Shown here one piece after another: positions 13,791-22,039 of a stretch of DNA of 26,149 bases. Each line of letters opens with the position of its first letter. Positions within the stretch are counted from its first letter, which is position 1. The stretch covers positions 1 through 26,149 of IMG/VR virus record IMGVR_UViG_3300036719_000943. One strand, 5' to 3'. The notes under the pieces are model-generated. The model was not told the DNA's origin. It ran no database searches and saw nothing but the letters and a program-made list of their open reading frames with translations. Source of the stretch: a virus. The position numbers and the translations under genes are program-made.

Positions 13791-15955
13791 GGCTGGTAAC
13801 AGTAGGAGGTGCCTGCGTCGTAGATAAAGCCGTAACGCTCGCAGCAGGTACGGGGTAATTGAAATACGTTAGTTCCCGAAGGGTTTTGAAATTCAATTCT
13901 TCCGGTTCGGCCATCTACCGGGATGTAATCGCAATCGCGGATATTTCCTAGAATCTTCAGAAGTTTCACCGTTACCGTTCCGTCCGTGGTGGGGTCGTAT
14001 CCCGATATTTCGAGTACCCTCCAGTACGTATCAAAGAGGTAGATTTTGTCGCTCCATTCGAACGTCGAAAGGTCGTAGGGTTCGAGGCGGAACGTAGCTG
14101 TAAGTATCCGCGCATCCGAAGAATACAGCTGGTTCGCGTATAGTTGCCAGTACTTGTTGTACAGGGTATCGTACGGGTTCGCGGTAATATCGAAGAACGG
14201 AAGTTCGATACCGAACATAAGGGAATCGTCCGGAACGTTTGCATCCTGTGTATTGTTGGACGTGTTGAACTGTCCAAAGAAAGGAATGTCGTTCGCTACC
14301 GCCGTTCCTGAATTGTCTACGAGGATACTCGTATCCAGTTGGCCGTTCCAGTACGCTAGTCGTGCCTTTACTTCGGGTAATGAAACGTCATCTTGCGCCT
14401 CCGAAGAAATCAGACGCAGGATATTCAGCGAAGTGTCTGGAACCAGCGACGTAACGAACGGAGCAAAGCCGGAGGTAATGATTTCTTCCCCTGTAGCGAA
14501 GTCGTTCGCCGGGTCAAGGATTTCGTGTTGTCCGTAAACGCGGGAGGTCGAGTTCTTAAATACCACGTTTACGAGGTCCTCCCCTTCGGAGTGGGTCCAT
14601 ACGTACCGCTTCTTCTGGATGTCCGAAGTCGGGGTAACGGTAATATCCATTCCGAGGTCTATCTTATTCGTCCAGTCCTTTTTGTCCCCAGTAGCCATAT
14701 AGTCGTTAAAGGGTTCTATATAGACTTTCTTCGGGTTGACTCGGTCGGGAATAAATACGAGGTTAAAGCACTTCTGAAGACCCATCAAAAAATCAATTTG
14801 CCGCATCTTTGGCATATTGCGCGCGGTGTCGAGCGTAGAAATAAACGGCGTTACGGAGGTTATGCGCCACGATGTTCCGCCAAGTCCTACGGTACTTCCA
14901 TTTGATAGGAACGTAATGTTACCCGCGCTAGTCTGAACCTGCACCTTCCATGTAGTTCCTGCAGTAAAGTTTCCTGAAAAGGTTGCGAAGGCATTTGGAC
15001 CTCCTAGCCCTGAAGAAATAGTATAATTGGTTGTTCCGTCCGTAAGTCGTAGCGTAGCCGTAGCCCCCGCCGTTCCATAGGTAACTTGGTAATAAAAAGA
15101 CATCGAATAGATTCCCGAGACGGGCACGGTCCATGTGGGGCTTGCAAAGTCCGCGCCCAAATCATAAAAGGGGTTCGTTTCTTGGAAGTTTACGTCGGTC
15201 CACGCAGTCGGAGCCGTCAAAGTCAGGTTTGAGGTTCTGCCTACCCAGAACTTCAAAGATTCGAGGTCTTCGGTAAACCGTAGGTTACGCCCTCCCCCGT
15301 GTAGCATCATATATAGGTCCGACTGTCCTGCTAGCCACGTAGACGCGTATTCGAATCCTGCCGTGTCGAAGATTTCTTTAACTACCTCCTCGACCCGGAT
15401 AAACGGGGTGAAGTCCGAAGGGTACATCTTCGAGGTGCCGGGGTTCGTGGTTCCGTTCCAGTTCTGAAACCTGTCAACCACTCCGTACCTCACGTCTCCC
15501 GAAAGGAGGGTCCCGCTCCAACTGCCCGTTATATTCGAATAGGTAAGTGAATGGTTAAAGGCCGATAAATTCAAATCCGATAAAAGCCCCTCCCCGACCG
15601 ATTTCGCAAGGTCCGCCGTCTCCCCAAAGAACGCCACCTCGACATCTACGAACTGCCCTCCCGTGATATACCAGCCCTTTACCTGAATATACCCCTGCAT
15701 AATCAGTACGCCGCCGTCCATCAGGCGGGCGGGTATCTTCTCTTTGAGGTCAAAGGCCGGAACCTGTGCGAGCGTGTAGGGTCCGAATACATCCTCGTTC
15801 TTCGGGGTCAGAGGAACGCGGAACGTCTGCGAGTATCCGGAGGTCGGTTTGTTGACTTGCGTAATATCCGTAAACCCGTACGTAAGGTTTACGGGTTCGA
15901 ACTCGTAAATCTCCAGTTCCTTCCACGTGGTCCGGTATGCGAGAATCGTTAGCAT
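13787..15955 (-). CDS. Tail hub / baseplate-like protein with inserted beta-sandwich domain
   Basis: The protein has 722 residues. The N-terminus (PVNLTYGFTDITQVNKPTSG, then YSQTFRVPLTPKNEDVFGPY) and the later segment FLMGLQKCFNLVFIPDRVNP, then KKVYIEPFNDYMATGDKKDW are typical of large tail hub proteins in Bacteroidota siphophages. Residues about 260-368 form a compact beta-rich insert (PTWTVPVSGIYSMSFYYQVT, then TATLRLTDGTTNYT) resembling a C1q or carbohydrate-binding sandwich. The C-terminus carries four cysteines (CDYIPVDG, then TCCERYGFIYDAGTSYC). It would sit at the tail tip and may contact the host glycan. Confidence 0.72.
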   Translation of the reverse strand: MLTILAYRTTWKELEIYEFEPVNLTYGFTDITQVNKPTSGYSQTFRVPLTPKNEDVFGPYTLAQVPAFDLKEKIPARLMDGGVLIMQGYIQVKGWYITGGQFVDVEVAFFGETADLAKSVGEGLLSDLNLSAFNHSLTYSNITGSWSGTLLSGDVRYGVVDRFQNWNGTTNPGTSKMYPSDFTPFIRVEEVVKEIFDTAGFEYASTWLAGQSDLYMMLHGGGRNLRFTEDLESLKFWVGRTSNLTLTAPTAWTDVNFQETNPFYDLGADFASPTWTVPVSGIYSMSFYYQVTYGTAGATATLRLTDGTTNYTISSGLGGPNAFATFSGNFTAGTTWKVQVQTSAGNITFLSNGSTVGLGGTSWRITSVTPFISTLDTARNMPKMRQIDFLMGLQKCFNLVFIPDRVNPKKVYIEPFNDYMATGDKKDWTNKIDLGMDITVTPTSDIQKKRYVWTHSEGEDLVNVVFKNSTSRVYGQHEILDPANDFATGEEIITSGFAPFVTSLVPDTSLNILRLISSEAQDDVSLPEVKARLAYWNGQLDTSILVDNSGTAVANDIPFFGQFNTSNNTQDANVPDDSLMFGIELPFFDITANPYDTLYNKYWQLYANQLYSSDARILTATFRLEPYDLSTFEWSDKIYLFDTYWRVLEISGYDPTTDGTVTVKLLKILGNIRDCDYIPVDGRTGRIEFQNPSGTNVFQLPRTCCERYGFIYDAGTSYCYQP

Positions 15956-17178
15956 CGGATAACTTGAGCGAGTTCTACGTTTAGGGCTAGCTGGGTCATG
16001 CGACCGTCTGCGGTAGTCTTATAGGTCGCTTGAGAGGTCGTAACAGTTACCGGATTCCATACCCCGTCTATTTTTGCGTACACCTTCCGCGAGCGGAGCA
16101 GGAACGGGAGAAGTTTAGAATCTGCGACGTTAAACAGGCCGTTTAGGATATACTGGAGTTTCGCGGTCTTCTGGTACGCCTCTACCTCCGGGTTAAAACT
16201 CTGGAAGGTATACGTAGCCGCGTCGTAATTGCCGAGGGCCTTGCGGTACGTCTTTTCTTCGGTCGTGATACTACGCCCCGGACGCCCTTCGAACTTGAGG
16301 TAGTCCCACCCTCCCCGCGAGTTCGCGAACGCTACCTGTACACCTTGGTCTTTGTAGTCTGTGCAGTCCCGAATGATAGACAGTACATTCCCTTTATGAA
16401 CGGAGGAGGCGTTTTGTGGGGTAATCGTGATTTGCTTCCACGCGGTAGCGGAGAAAATAGGACCTAGAACCTGTGCCGGATAAACACCAGCGTACACGAG
16501 AAATCCGTTTATTGGTGTAGTCGCGGACGGTACTTGCGCCCCGTTACCCGTCGTAAACTCTTTAATGATTATGGTAGGAGCACCAGTAGGCGGAATAAGC
16601 TGAAAAGAAAGCCGTGTAACATCGGTTACGGTGTCTTTGTTGATTAACGCGAAGAACCCTTCGTCGTCGTCCGCCGCCTCTATCGTAATCACGTTGTTTA
16701 CGGGTTCCCGGTCGGTAAGCCAAAACTTCTTCGTGTTGGCCGTTCCGTAGTAATCCGAGAACGAGGGATGCAGGCCACTAGAAACCTGCTCGTACCCGTC
16801 CATCACGTAGATAAACTTCGTGGCTTGTGCGAGCGCCTCCGTTCCCGTGTACTCCCCGATTTTTACCTCGTACTTGTTCATGTTCCCGTTACTACGGGTG
16901 TACGGGAGCGCGGAGTAATCGAAGAGCAGGGTAGAAGCGTTGTATACCTTTTCGTCTACCCGCGTCCGCCCCTGAATTACTCGGTTCAGGTCGAAATGCG
17001 CCCGGTTATTAGAATTCGGCTTGAGGTAGTATTTCCCTATCTCCGTCCCGTTCTCGAATACCTGCACGATAAACGCGAACGCGTCCGTAATCGTGAGGGA
17101 CGTTTGGAGCGTGTAGATTAGGGGTTGTCCCGCGGGCATCCACGTTTCGGACGGGTTAGACGTAAAAGACGCGGCCAT
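15949..17178 (-). CDS. Large tail structural protein (hypothetical)
   Basis: The protein has 409 residues and is beta-rich throughout (PLIYTLQTSLTITDAFAFIV, then FENGTEIGKYYLKPN) with a segment WDYLKFEGRPGRSITTEEKT, then YRKALGNYDAAT near the C-terminus. This pattern matches a family that recurs beside the hub in Bacteroidota siphophages, so it is probably a distal-tail or baseplate component. It overlaps the hub gene by 7 bases and starts immediately beside the stop of the completion protein. No enzyme motif is visible. Confidence 0.7.
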   Translation of the reverse strand: MAASFTSNPSETWMPAGQPLIYTLQTSLTITDAFAFIVQVFENGTEIGKYYLKPNSNNRAHFDLNRVIQGRTRVDEKVYNASTLLFDYSALPYTRSNGNMNKYEVKIGEYTGTEALAQATKFIYVMDGYEQVSSGLHPSFSDYYGTANTKKFWLTDREPVNNVITIEAADDDEGFFALINKDTVTDVTRLSFQLIPPTGAPTIIIKEFTTGNGAQVPSATTPINGFLVYAGVYPAQVLGPIFSATAWKQITITPQNASSVHKGNVLSIIRDCTDYKDQGVQVAFANSRGGWDYLKFEGRPGRSITTEEKTYRKALGNYDAATYTFQSFNPEVEAYQKTAKLQYILNGLFNVADSKLLPFLLRSRKVYAKIDGVWNPVTVTTSQATYKTTADGRMTQLALNVELAQVIRC

Positions 17179-17754
17179 TTATTTCGGTTTCAGAGTAACA
17201 GTTATCGGGCTGGCTTTGGCTACTAGCTTTTCCACGAAGGACTCCCCTACGGCCTGTGCGAGTTTGTCGCCCTTCCTGCGGATAGCCCATTCGAAGCCGC
17301 TAACGAAATAACGAACGCCGGGTATTCCCTTACGCTTGATACTTCGGGCTATCAGGAACGCGGCGGAGTTTAGTTTCGATTCTGTCTGCTTGATAAAGGC
17401 CCCCGTTTTGGGGTCGCGGAGGCGGACGGGTTTAACCTTCATCCACTCCCGTACCGCTTCGGTAGGTGGCTGTTTGGTTCGGTACGAGAACGGGGAGCCG
17501 TGGCGTACTTGGTTGCCATTTACCCCCCAGTGGACGTACGAAGCGTATTCGTTCGCTTTCCCTTTGGCGTATAGCTGAATTTCTTTAACTCCGGTCTTCC
17601 CGTAGCGGAACTTAAAAGCGAGGGACCTCTGGAGGGTACGCGTAGCTACTCCGTACCGGGGGTTCTTCCCAATTCGTTTGGTTCCTAGTTCGCGCTTCGA
17701 AGCGTTGATTACTTCGTTTGCAAACTCTATCCACGCTTTATCTGCTTCTTTCAT
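17179..17754 (-). CDS. HK97 gp10-like tail completion / neck protein
   Basis: The 191-residue basic protein carries TRTLQRSLAFKFRYGKTGVK, YASYVHWGVNGNQVRHGSPF, then SYRTKQPPTEAVREWMKVKP and ARSIKRKGIPGVRYF, the order and motifs of gp10-like completion proteins that join head and tail. It starts in an ATGA overlap with the small basic gene. It probably sits at the head-tail interface, although such proteins are usually encoded nearer the portal than here. Confidence 0.75.
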   Translation of the reverse strand: MKEADKAWIEFANEVINASKRELGTKRIGKNPRYGVATRTLQRSLAFKFRYGKTGVKEIQLYAKGKANEYASYVHWGVNGNQVRHGSPFSYRTKQPPTEAVREWMKVKPVRLRDPKTGAFIKQTESKLNSAAFLIARSIKRKGIPGVRYFVSGFEWAIRRKGDKLAQAVGESFVEKLVAKASPITVTLKPK

Positions 17755-17891
17755 CGGCCCTGTCCTCGGTAGGGTTTTTTCCAGTTCTTCCCTGCTTTGT
17801 GGGTTCCCTGCTTCTTCTTTGCGTGTACCCCCGGACGCGAAATGCTGCGTTCTATCCGGAGCGGTTGCGCCTGTGCTTTAGCCTTCGCCAT
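17751..17891 (-). CDS. Very small basic protein, 46 aa
   Basis: The product is strongly basic, with the tail VHAKKKQGTHKAGKNWKKPY, then RGQGR. I recall similar short peptides ending in a KKxYRGQGR-like motif from other Bacteroidota phages, which argues for a conserved gene rather than a chance frame. It overlaps the upstream gene by 14 bases and the next gene as ATGA. A nucleic-acid-binding or virion-assembly role fits the charge but is unproven. Confidence 0.7.
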   Translation of the reverse strand: MAKAKAQAQPLRIERSISRPGVHAKKKQGTHKAGKNWKKPYRGQGR

Positions 17892-18111
17892 ATTGTGGGA
17901 ATGGGTTGGGGTCGTTGTTTTGCCACTCGTCGGTCTTGCTCAATGCCGCGGCCTCGTCGCGGGTGAGCACGCCGGTCTTGTCGGCTGGTTCTTCTTTGTA
18001 CTCAAGCATAAACTCCGTGCCCGCAAGGTTCCACAGCAGGGTCTGCTTGAATAATGGCCACGGAACGCTTGGCAGTTCCGCAAGGGTGTAGAGGTGATAC
18101 CAGTAGGTCAT
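17878..18111 (-). CDS. Small hypothetical protein in adhesin cassette
   Basis: The protein has 77 residues. The N-terminus is aromatic and hydrophobic (MTYWYHLYTLAELPSVPWPL, then FKQTLLWN); the C-terminus is acidic (EYKEEPADKTGVLTRDEAAA). The start overlaps the LamG-gene stop by 4 bases. Its codon choice, like that of the LamG gene, looks different from neighbouring structural genes. It could be an adhesin chaperone or attachment-site component, but the sequence alone does not show a function. Confidence 0.6.
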   Translation of the reverse strand: MTYWYHLYTLAELPSVPWPLFKQTLLWNLAGTEFMLEYKEEPADKTGVLTRDEAAALSKTDEWQNNDPNPFPQYGEG

Positions 18112-18902
18112 AGCCCGTAGTTGGTCTTTGTGCTGTTGTAGTTGTTGCTCACTTCTGTCGCTGTCAGAGATTTCTTGTAGTGTAAAACCTCACCGAGCCG
18201 GATGTTGTTGAATCGGCCCAGTGTGCCGTTGATGTTAATAGCACCGAAGAACGGCTTGTGAAAGCTGTTCATGGCTGTCCAACTGCTTCCAGCCGCAAGC
18301 GTTTGCGCTTTCGTTGCTATCTCAACCCCGTCCTTGTAGATTTTATGTGTTCCTGTCGTCGTTGTAGTGTAGATAAACACATGCGTCAGATGTATCCACG
18401 TCCCCGTTGGTACCGTTTCGGCCTTCAAAATAAATTCCTCGTTAGTAGGTGGTCCATCATCATAAGCAGCATAAAAATAACCGTTTCCGTTACCTCCCGA
18501 AACACTGCTGTTTCTGTTGTCGATGTCGATAATCCTAACTCGTGCACCGCCAGTACTTCGCAAATCCGTAACCATAATTGCATCCAACCATGCCGGTGTT
18601 GTGACGTAGTAAATCCAAAAAGACCACGTATTGCCGGATGTAGTCAGGTCGAAGTGTGTGACGTCGCTGCTGCCAACCATGTAGTCGTTCACCCCGTCAA
18701 ACTCGAAATACCTGCGGCCTCCGCTCACGGTCCATGTCGGCCCTGTTATCGTTACGGAATAGGCACTATTTGACAGGTCCGTCCACGTGCCTCCGGAGCC
18801 GCTGTAGCTGTCGAGGTTGTACGCGTCGAGGTACAAACTCAACTTATCTGTGATTACAGGATAGACGCGCCGTGCGGCGCTTACTGCCTTGAGAAACATC
18901 AT
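18108..18902 (-). CDS. LamG/concanavalin-A-like lectin-domain protein (probable receptor binding)
   Basis: I choose the ATG at 18902, which overlaps the upstream stop, giving 264 residues; a start at 18932 would add ten residues inside that gene. From about residue 20 to the end it reads as a LamG-type jelly roll: LSLYLDAYNLDSYSGSGGTW, RRYFEFDGVNDYM, TSGNTWSFWIYYV, GTWIHLTHVFIY, THKIYKDGVEIATK and FNNIRLGEVLHYKKSLTATE. Such domains bind sugars. It follows the fibre-like protein, so it is probably a receptor-binding or tail decoration protein. Its codon use looks different from flanking genes, which suggests recent acquisition. Confidence 0.82.
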   Translation of the reverse strand: MMFLKAVSAARRVYPVITDKLSLYLDAYNLDSYSGSGGTWTDLSNSAYSVTITGPTWTVSGGRRYFEFDGVNDYMVGSSDVTHFDLTTSGNTWSFWIYYVTTPAWLDAIMVTDLRSTGGARVRIIDIDNRNSSVSGGNGNGYFYAAYDDGPPTNEEFILKAETVPTGTWIHLTHVFIYTTTTTGTHKIYKDGVEIATKAQTLAAGSSWTAMNSFHKPFFGAININGTLGRFNNIRLGEVLHYKKSLTATEVSNNYNSTKTNYGL

Positions 18903-20950
18903 ACCAGTGCGCGTTCTCCGGTTAAGGTCCACTCATTCTGTGCGGTTCGCTTTAACGCGATTACCGAATACCTCGCGAAGGTTTTGAGGGTCTCACTCGA
19001 AACCAGCGTTACCCCGCTTCCCGCCGCTATCGTGATTTGTCCGGTATTGGACTGCTCGAAATAGATTTCCGTGTCCGCTACCCACGTCACGGAAGACTGC
19101 GGAGGAACTGTTACCGTGGTAGCGACTGTATTCGTGTAACGCTTGTATTTGCCTGCATCTGCAAGAACGAGGGTATACGCCGTAGAACTGAAGTTCTCGA
19201 CTACGCTATAACTCGAACCCCCTCCGCCTCCGCTTGCAGATATTGTTACACTGTCCGTAGTCGCGTCCGTCGTTATCGTTATGTTCGTTCCTGCGAAGAG
19301 GGTAAGGGTGTCGGAAGCGGATTCTGCTTCTACGGTAGTTTGACCTGCTACGGCTATTCTAGAAAAAGCATTCCGCGTACTCCAAGAAAGCGTACCGGCC
19401 CCGTTCGTCTGGAGGACCTGTGCGCTGCTTCCATCTACCGGGAGGGTGTACGTCGTATCTCCCGTGAAAGAGGAAGGAGCACGTAACGCGATAAAATTTA
19501 TCGGAAAGTTCGGTTCTTGGAATTTGAGTAAAGCCGAAGAACCCGTGTTGCTAATTAAACGAACGTCGTCGTATAACGCTTGTACTCCGCTACCGAATGA
19601 AGCGGCAAAATATCCCGTGGTATTGTCTAGGATAGACAGACCCTCCCCGTTTAAGTCTATGGTTCGCGGTTCCGTTATTGTTACGTCGTTTGCATCCAGC
19701 GTCCTGCTCGTGAAGGTTATCGTATCGGTTCCTGCGTCCGTCGTAATCGTGGTTCCGTTTGCACCTACAAGCGTGGCGGTAGCCCGCGTATTATTCGCTA
19801 CAACGTTCGATTGTCCCGATACCGCAAACGTGCTAAACGCTGGCTCTTCGTTTCCGGGTGTCCACGTCCGTACGTATAGGCGTCCGGTATTTTGTTGTGA
19901 CCGTGTAACCGTTGCTACCGGGATAGCCGGAACGCCCGCCGTACTCGAGAGTTCTCCCGCCGTCCCGGAAGCGTATAGAATCGTTCCTATGGCGTAGGCG
20001 TTCGTATTGATTCCCCGAAGTTCCCCGTACGTACGTGCGTGTCCTGTGCCTCCGATTGCTAACTGTTTGTCCGCAAGTCCTACCAGATACATAGGGCTAT
20101 CTACATCCAAGTCGAACAGACCTACCGAAACTTTATCTCCGTGGCTGCCTATGGCCTTGAGTAGCTTTCCCTTTGCGATAACAGACCCTGAACCGTTAAA
20201 TACTGCCATATCGAGAGCGCGAGGCGCTCCGTTAATCCACTCCGCCGAAACTTCGTCGTAAATCAACGCGTCGTGGTCCAGAGGGTCCGTTATCGTGACG
20301 TCATCGAGGTCTTCCAAAGAACCTCCCGCCCCGCCTCCAGTCGTTAAGCTAACTACCCCGTTCCCTTCGTCCGTGAGGGTGCCGTTCGCTACTTTGATAG
20401 TATTTACCGAAAGGACATCCACGGTCCCGTCCTGAGTGAGCATCCGAAGAAGTCCCCTCCGTGCGTAGACGAACCCGCCCCCTTCAGGTTGTACCCCGTC
20501 TATAGGAGCGTCGCACGCGCTGCGGTCGTACGGGAGTTGGATACCCAGTTCCAGAAGTACCCCCGCGAGGACGTTCGACCCCGCTTCTTGCAGAGGGGTA
20601 ACCGTGGCGTTTACCACCTCGTAATCCTCCGAGAAGATGAAGATATTACCCCCGTTTGCGATGTCTGCGAGGATATCCTCCGCGCATTGTTCCGCGTCGC
20701 TTACTATTTCCTTTTGTCGCTCTGTCTTTGATTCGTAGTGGCTGGGGAGGTCGAAGATATATACCTCGAAGTCCAGCGTTTTCGTGGTGTCCTCGTACGT
20801 CGCCCCGGTATAGACCACGTGCATAAGCGGATACGAATCGAACTTCTGTAGGTCCACATCTTCCGGGGACCCAAACGAAAAGGACCGGATAAAGAAGTGG
20901 TTATCTGCGAAGTCTTCGAACCGCTTTATAATGGTGTTTAGAGTAATCAT
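18899..20950 (-). CDS. Fusion of small neck/terminator-like domain to fibre-like C-terminus
   Basis: The protein has 683 residues. The first 150 (KRFEDFADNHFFIRSFSFGS, then PLMHVVYTGATYEDTTKTLD, then GVLLELGIQLPYDRSACDAP) resemble a stand-alone small virion protein known to me from Bacteroidota phages and possibly a tail terminator. The rest is fibre-like: a repeat pair with GQxxVxA...TITTDA..D at about 367-411 and 526-570, a Gly-rich linker, and a C-terminal domain from about 578 (YTLVLADAGKYKRYTNTVAT, then GQITIAAGSGVTLV) typical of phage fibre ends. It likely carries a surface appendage. It ends in ATGA overlap with the LamG gene. Confidence 0.68.
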   Translation of the reverse strand: MITLNTIIKRFEDFADNHFFIRSFSFGSPEDVDLQKFDSYPLMHVVYTGATYEDTTKTLDFEVYIFDLPSHYESKTERQKEIVSDAEQCAEDILADIANGGNIFIFSEDYEVVNATVTPLQEAGSNVLAGVLLELGIQLPYDRSACDAPIDGVQPEGGGFVYARRGLLRMLTQDGTVDVLSVNTIKVANGTLTDEGNGVVSLTTGGGAGGSLEDLDDVTITDPLDHDALIYDEVSAEWINGAPRALDMAVFNGSGSVIAKGKLLKAIGSHGDKVSVGLFDLDVDSPMYLVGLADKQLAIGGTGHARTYGELRGINTNAYAIGTILYASGTAGELSSTAGVPAIPVATVTRSQQNTGRLYVRTWTPGNEEPAFSTFAVSGQSNVVANNTRATATLVGANGTTITTDAGTDTITFTSRTLDANDVTITEPRTIDLNGEGLSILDNTTGYFAASFGSGVQALYDDVRLISNTGSSALLKFQEPNFPINFIALRAPSSFTGDTTYTLPVDGSSAQVLQTNGAGTLSWSTRNAFSRIAVAGQTTVEAESASDTLTLFAGTNITITTDATTDSVTISASGGGGGSSYSVVENFSSTAYTLVLADAGKYKRYTNTVATTVTVPPQSSVTWVADTEIYFEQSNTGQITIAAGSGVTLVSSETLKTFARYSVIALKRTAQNEWTLTGERALV

Positions 20951-20981
20951 TACGGGGTGTTTTGGGCCTTAAAGGAGGATA

Positions 20982-21658
20982 TTACCGTCTTTGCTTTAAC
21001 TCGTGCGCAAGGTCTTTTAAGAACGCTAGGTGTTGGAGGGTGACGTTAATGGGTTTTTGCGTGACCTCTTCCATACGGAGGAAATCCTCTCCCGCCAACT
21101 GGTAGAGCGCCGGGTACCACTTCCATTTGTCTGCAAGTGCCGAACCGCCTCCTCCGCCTCCAGTAAAGACGCTTGCAAAGTCTGAAGCCGTACGATTCTT
21201 GTATTCCAAAAAAAAAGCAGGGCACCCGAAAAGAGGTCGGCGGGCATCTTCTTAAACGGCTCCGCGTCCTCTTTGGCGGTGTATGCCTTCAGCTTGTATT
21301 CTTTGCCTACATGGTACTTGAGGGGCCTATAGAGTACCGACATGATACGGTGCGCGTTTGCCCAGAAGTCCTCTTGATAGCTTTCGCAGTCTATCCATTC
21401 CCCCGTGGTGAATTCGTCCCAGTCTTTAATAAACCCGTACTTCTTCCCTTCGAGGGTTATGATAGGTTCGTGCCGCGCTACTTCGGGAATGTTGTTTACC
21501 CGGTGTAGGATTTCGTAGATGTCGCCCATCGGAATGGTGCGGGCTTCCTGTTCCGAAATATCACAAACGGCACAAACCTTTTGCAGGTCTGTCGACTTCG
21601 TGCAGAGGACCTGTAATTGACCGAGGGTTAGCTGGCTCCAGTTGGTAGGGTAACGCAT
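20982..21658 (-). CDS. Frameshifted protein, candidate tail assembly chaperone
   Basis: Two frames are joined by a likely -1 frameshift on a run of nine T at 21216-21208. Without the shift, the ATG at 21658 gives a 210-residue product ending at 21026. With it, 150 residues are followed by 75 from the -1 frame, ending at 20982 (225 aa). The last 60 unshifted residues are rich in Arg and Ser, like a shadow. The -1 frame is natural (DKWKWYPALYQLAGEDFLRM, then EEVTQKPINVTLQHLAFLKD). A frameshifted G/GT-type tail chaperone is one reading; a miscounted T run is another. A TAACTTTG box at 21689-21696 may be a weak promoter. Confidence 0.7.
21208..21217 (-). other. Slippery run CTTTTTTTTT for -1 frameshifting
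   Basis: In the zero frame the codons read CTT TTT TTT TGG, so a T TTT TTT heptamer sits in the classic X XXY YYZ register. A one-base backward slip continues as TTG GAA TAC in the second frame. Transcriptional slippage on nine T would have the same effect. Confidence 0.65.
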
Positions 21659-21702
21659 CGAGGAAATAACGGGAAGAAGTGATTTCCTCAAAGTTAGGGC
21701 AT

Positions 21703-21728
21703 AAAAAAAGGCCCCGAAGGGCCTTCTT
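21703..21728 (-). terminator. Rho-independent terminator
   Basis: On the minus strand AAGGCCC pairs with GGGCCTT around TTC(G) and is followed by seven T. It ends the transcript of the 58-residue gene just upstream. Confidence 0.88.
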
Positions 21729-21731
21729 GGT

Positions 21732-21908
21732 TTAGTTGCCTTTCAGCCACTTGTCTATGTTGGCCTGTGCCTCGTTCCACTTCTGAATGCAGAACTTTTG
21801 GGTGTAAGGGAATTTCTTTCGTGCCGCGGTTCCTGAAGTAGCGTAAACCGTAAGGAGGTCGTTCCACTTATTCTTTTCTGCGACGAGGGTTTCGAATTGT
21901 GCGCTCAT
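21732..21908 (-). CDS. Small hypothetical protein, 58 aa, single-gene unit
   Basis: The frame has its own promoter, leader element and terminator, so it is a one-gene transcript. The product is helical and basic, with four tryptophans (EKNKWNDLLTVYATSGTAAR, then KKFPYTQKFCIQKWNEAQAN, then IDKWLKGN). No motif is recognised. A gene this short with a dedicated transcription unit inside a late operon is a candidate for a highly expressed host-takeover or regulatory factor, but that is inference. Confidence 0.75.
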   Translation of the reverse strand: MSAQFETLVAEKNKWNDLLTVYATSGTAARKKFPYTQKFCIQKWNEAQANIDKWLKGN

Positions 21909-21918
21909 GTCTGTGTGT

Positions 21919-21928
21919 GTTTGTTTGA
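21919..21928 (-). repeat. TCAAACAAAC leader element, copy 2
   Basis: The same ten-base element as behind the other two promoters, here 10 bases before the ATG of the 58-residue gene. Confidence 0.6.
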
Positions 21929-21933
21929 CCCCA

Positions 21934-21964
21934 CAAACATACGGCTTTTTTCTTATCCTGCAAA
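21934..21964 (-). promoter_or_regulatory. Bacteroidota-type promoter for 58-aa gene
   Basis: On the minus strand TTTG (21961-21964), a 19-base spacer and TATGTTTG (21934-21941) match the Bacteroidota consensus. The spacer is AT-rich in the middle. The start codon lies 26 bases downstream of the box. Confidence 0.85.
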
Positions 21965-22008
21965 CTTTTCAAGGATTTTTTTTCATGCCCTGAATGAATA
22001 GGGGGAAA

Positions 22009-22031
22009 TAAAAAAGGCCCCGGAGGGCCTT
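22009..22031 (-). terminator. Rho-independent terminator
   Basis: On the minus strand AAGGCCC pairs with GGGCCTT around TCCG and is followed by a T run (TTTTTATTT). It ends the single-gene unit at 22040-22234. The stem is almost identical to the terminator at 21703-21728. Confidence 0.88.
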
Positions 22032-22039
22032 CGCTTCGT

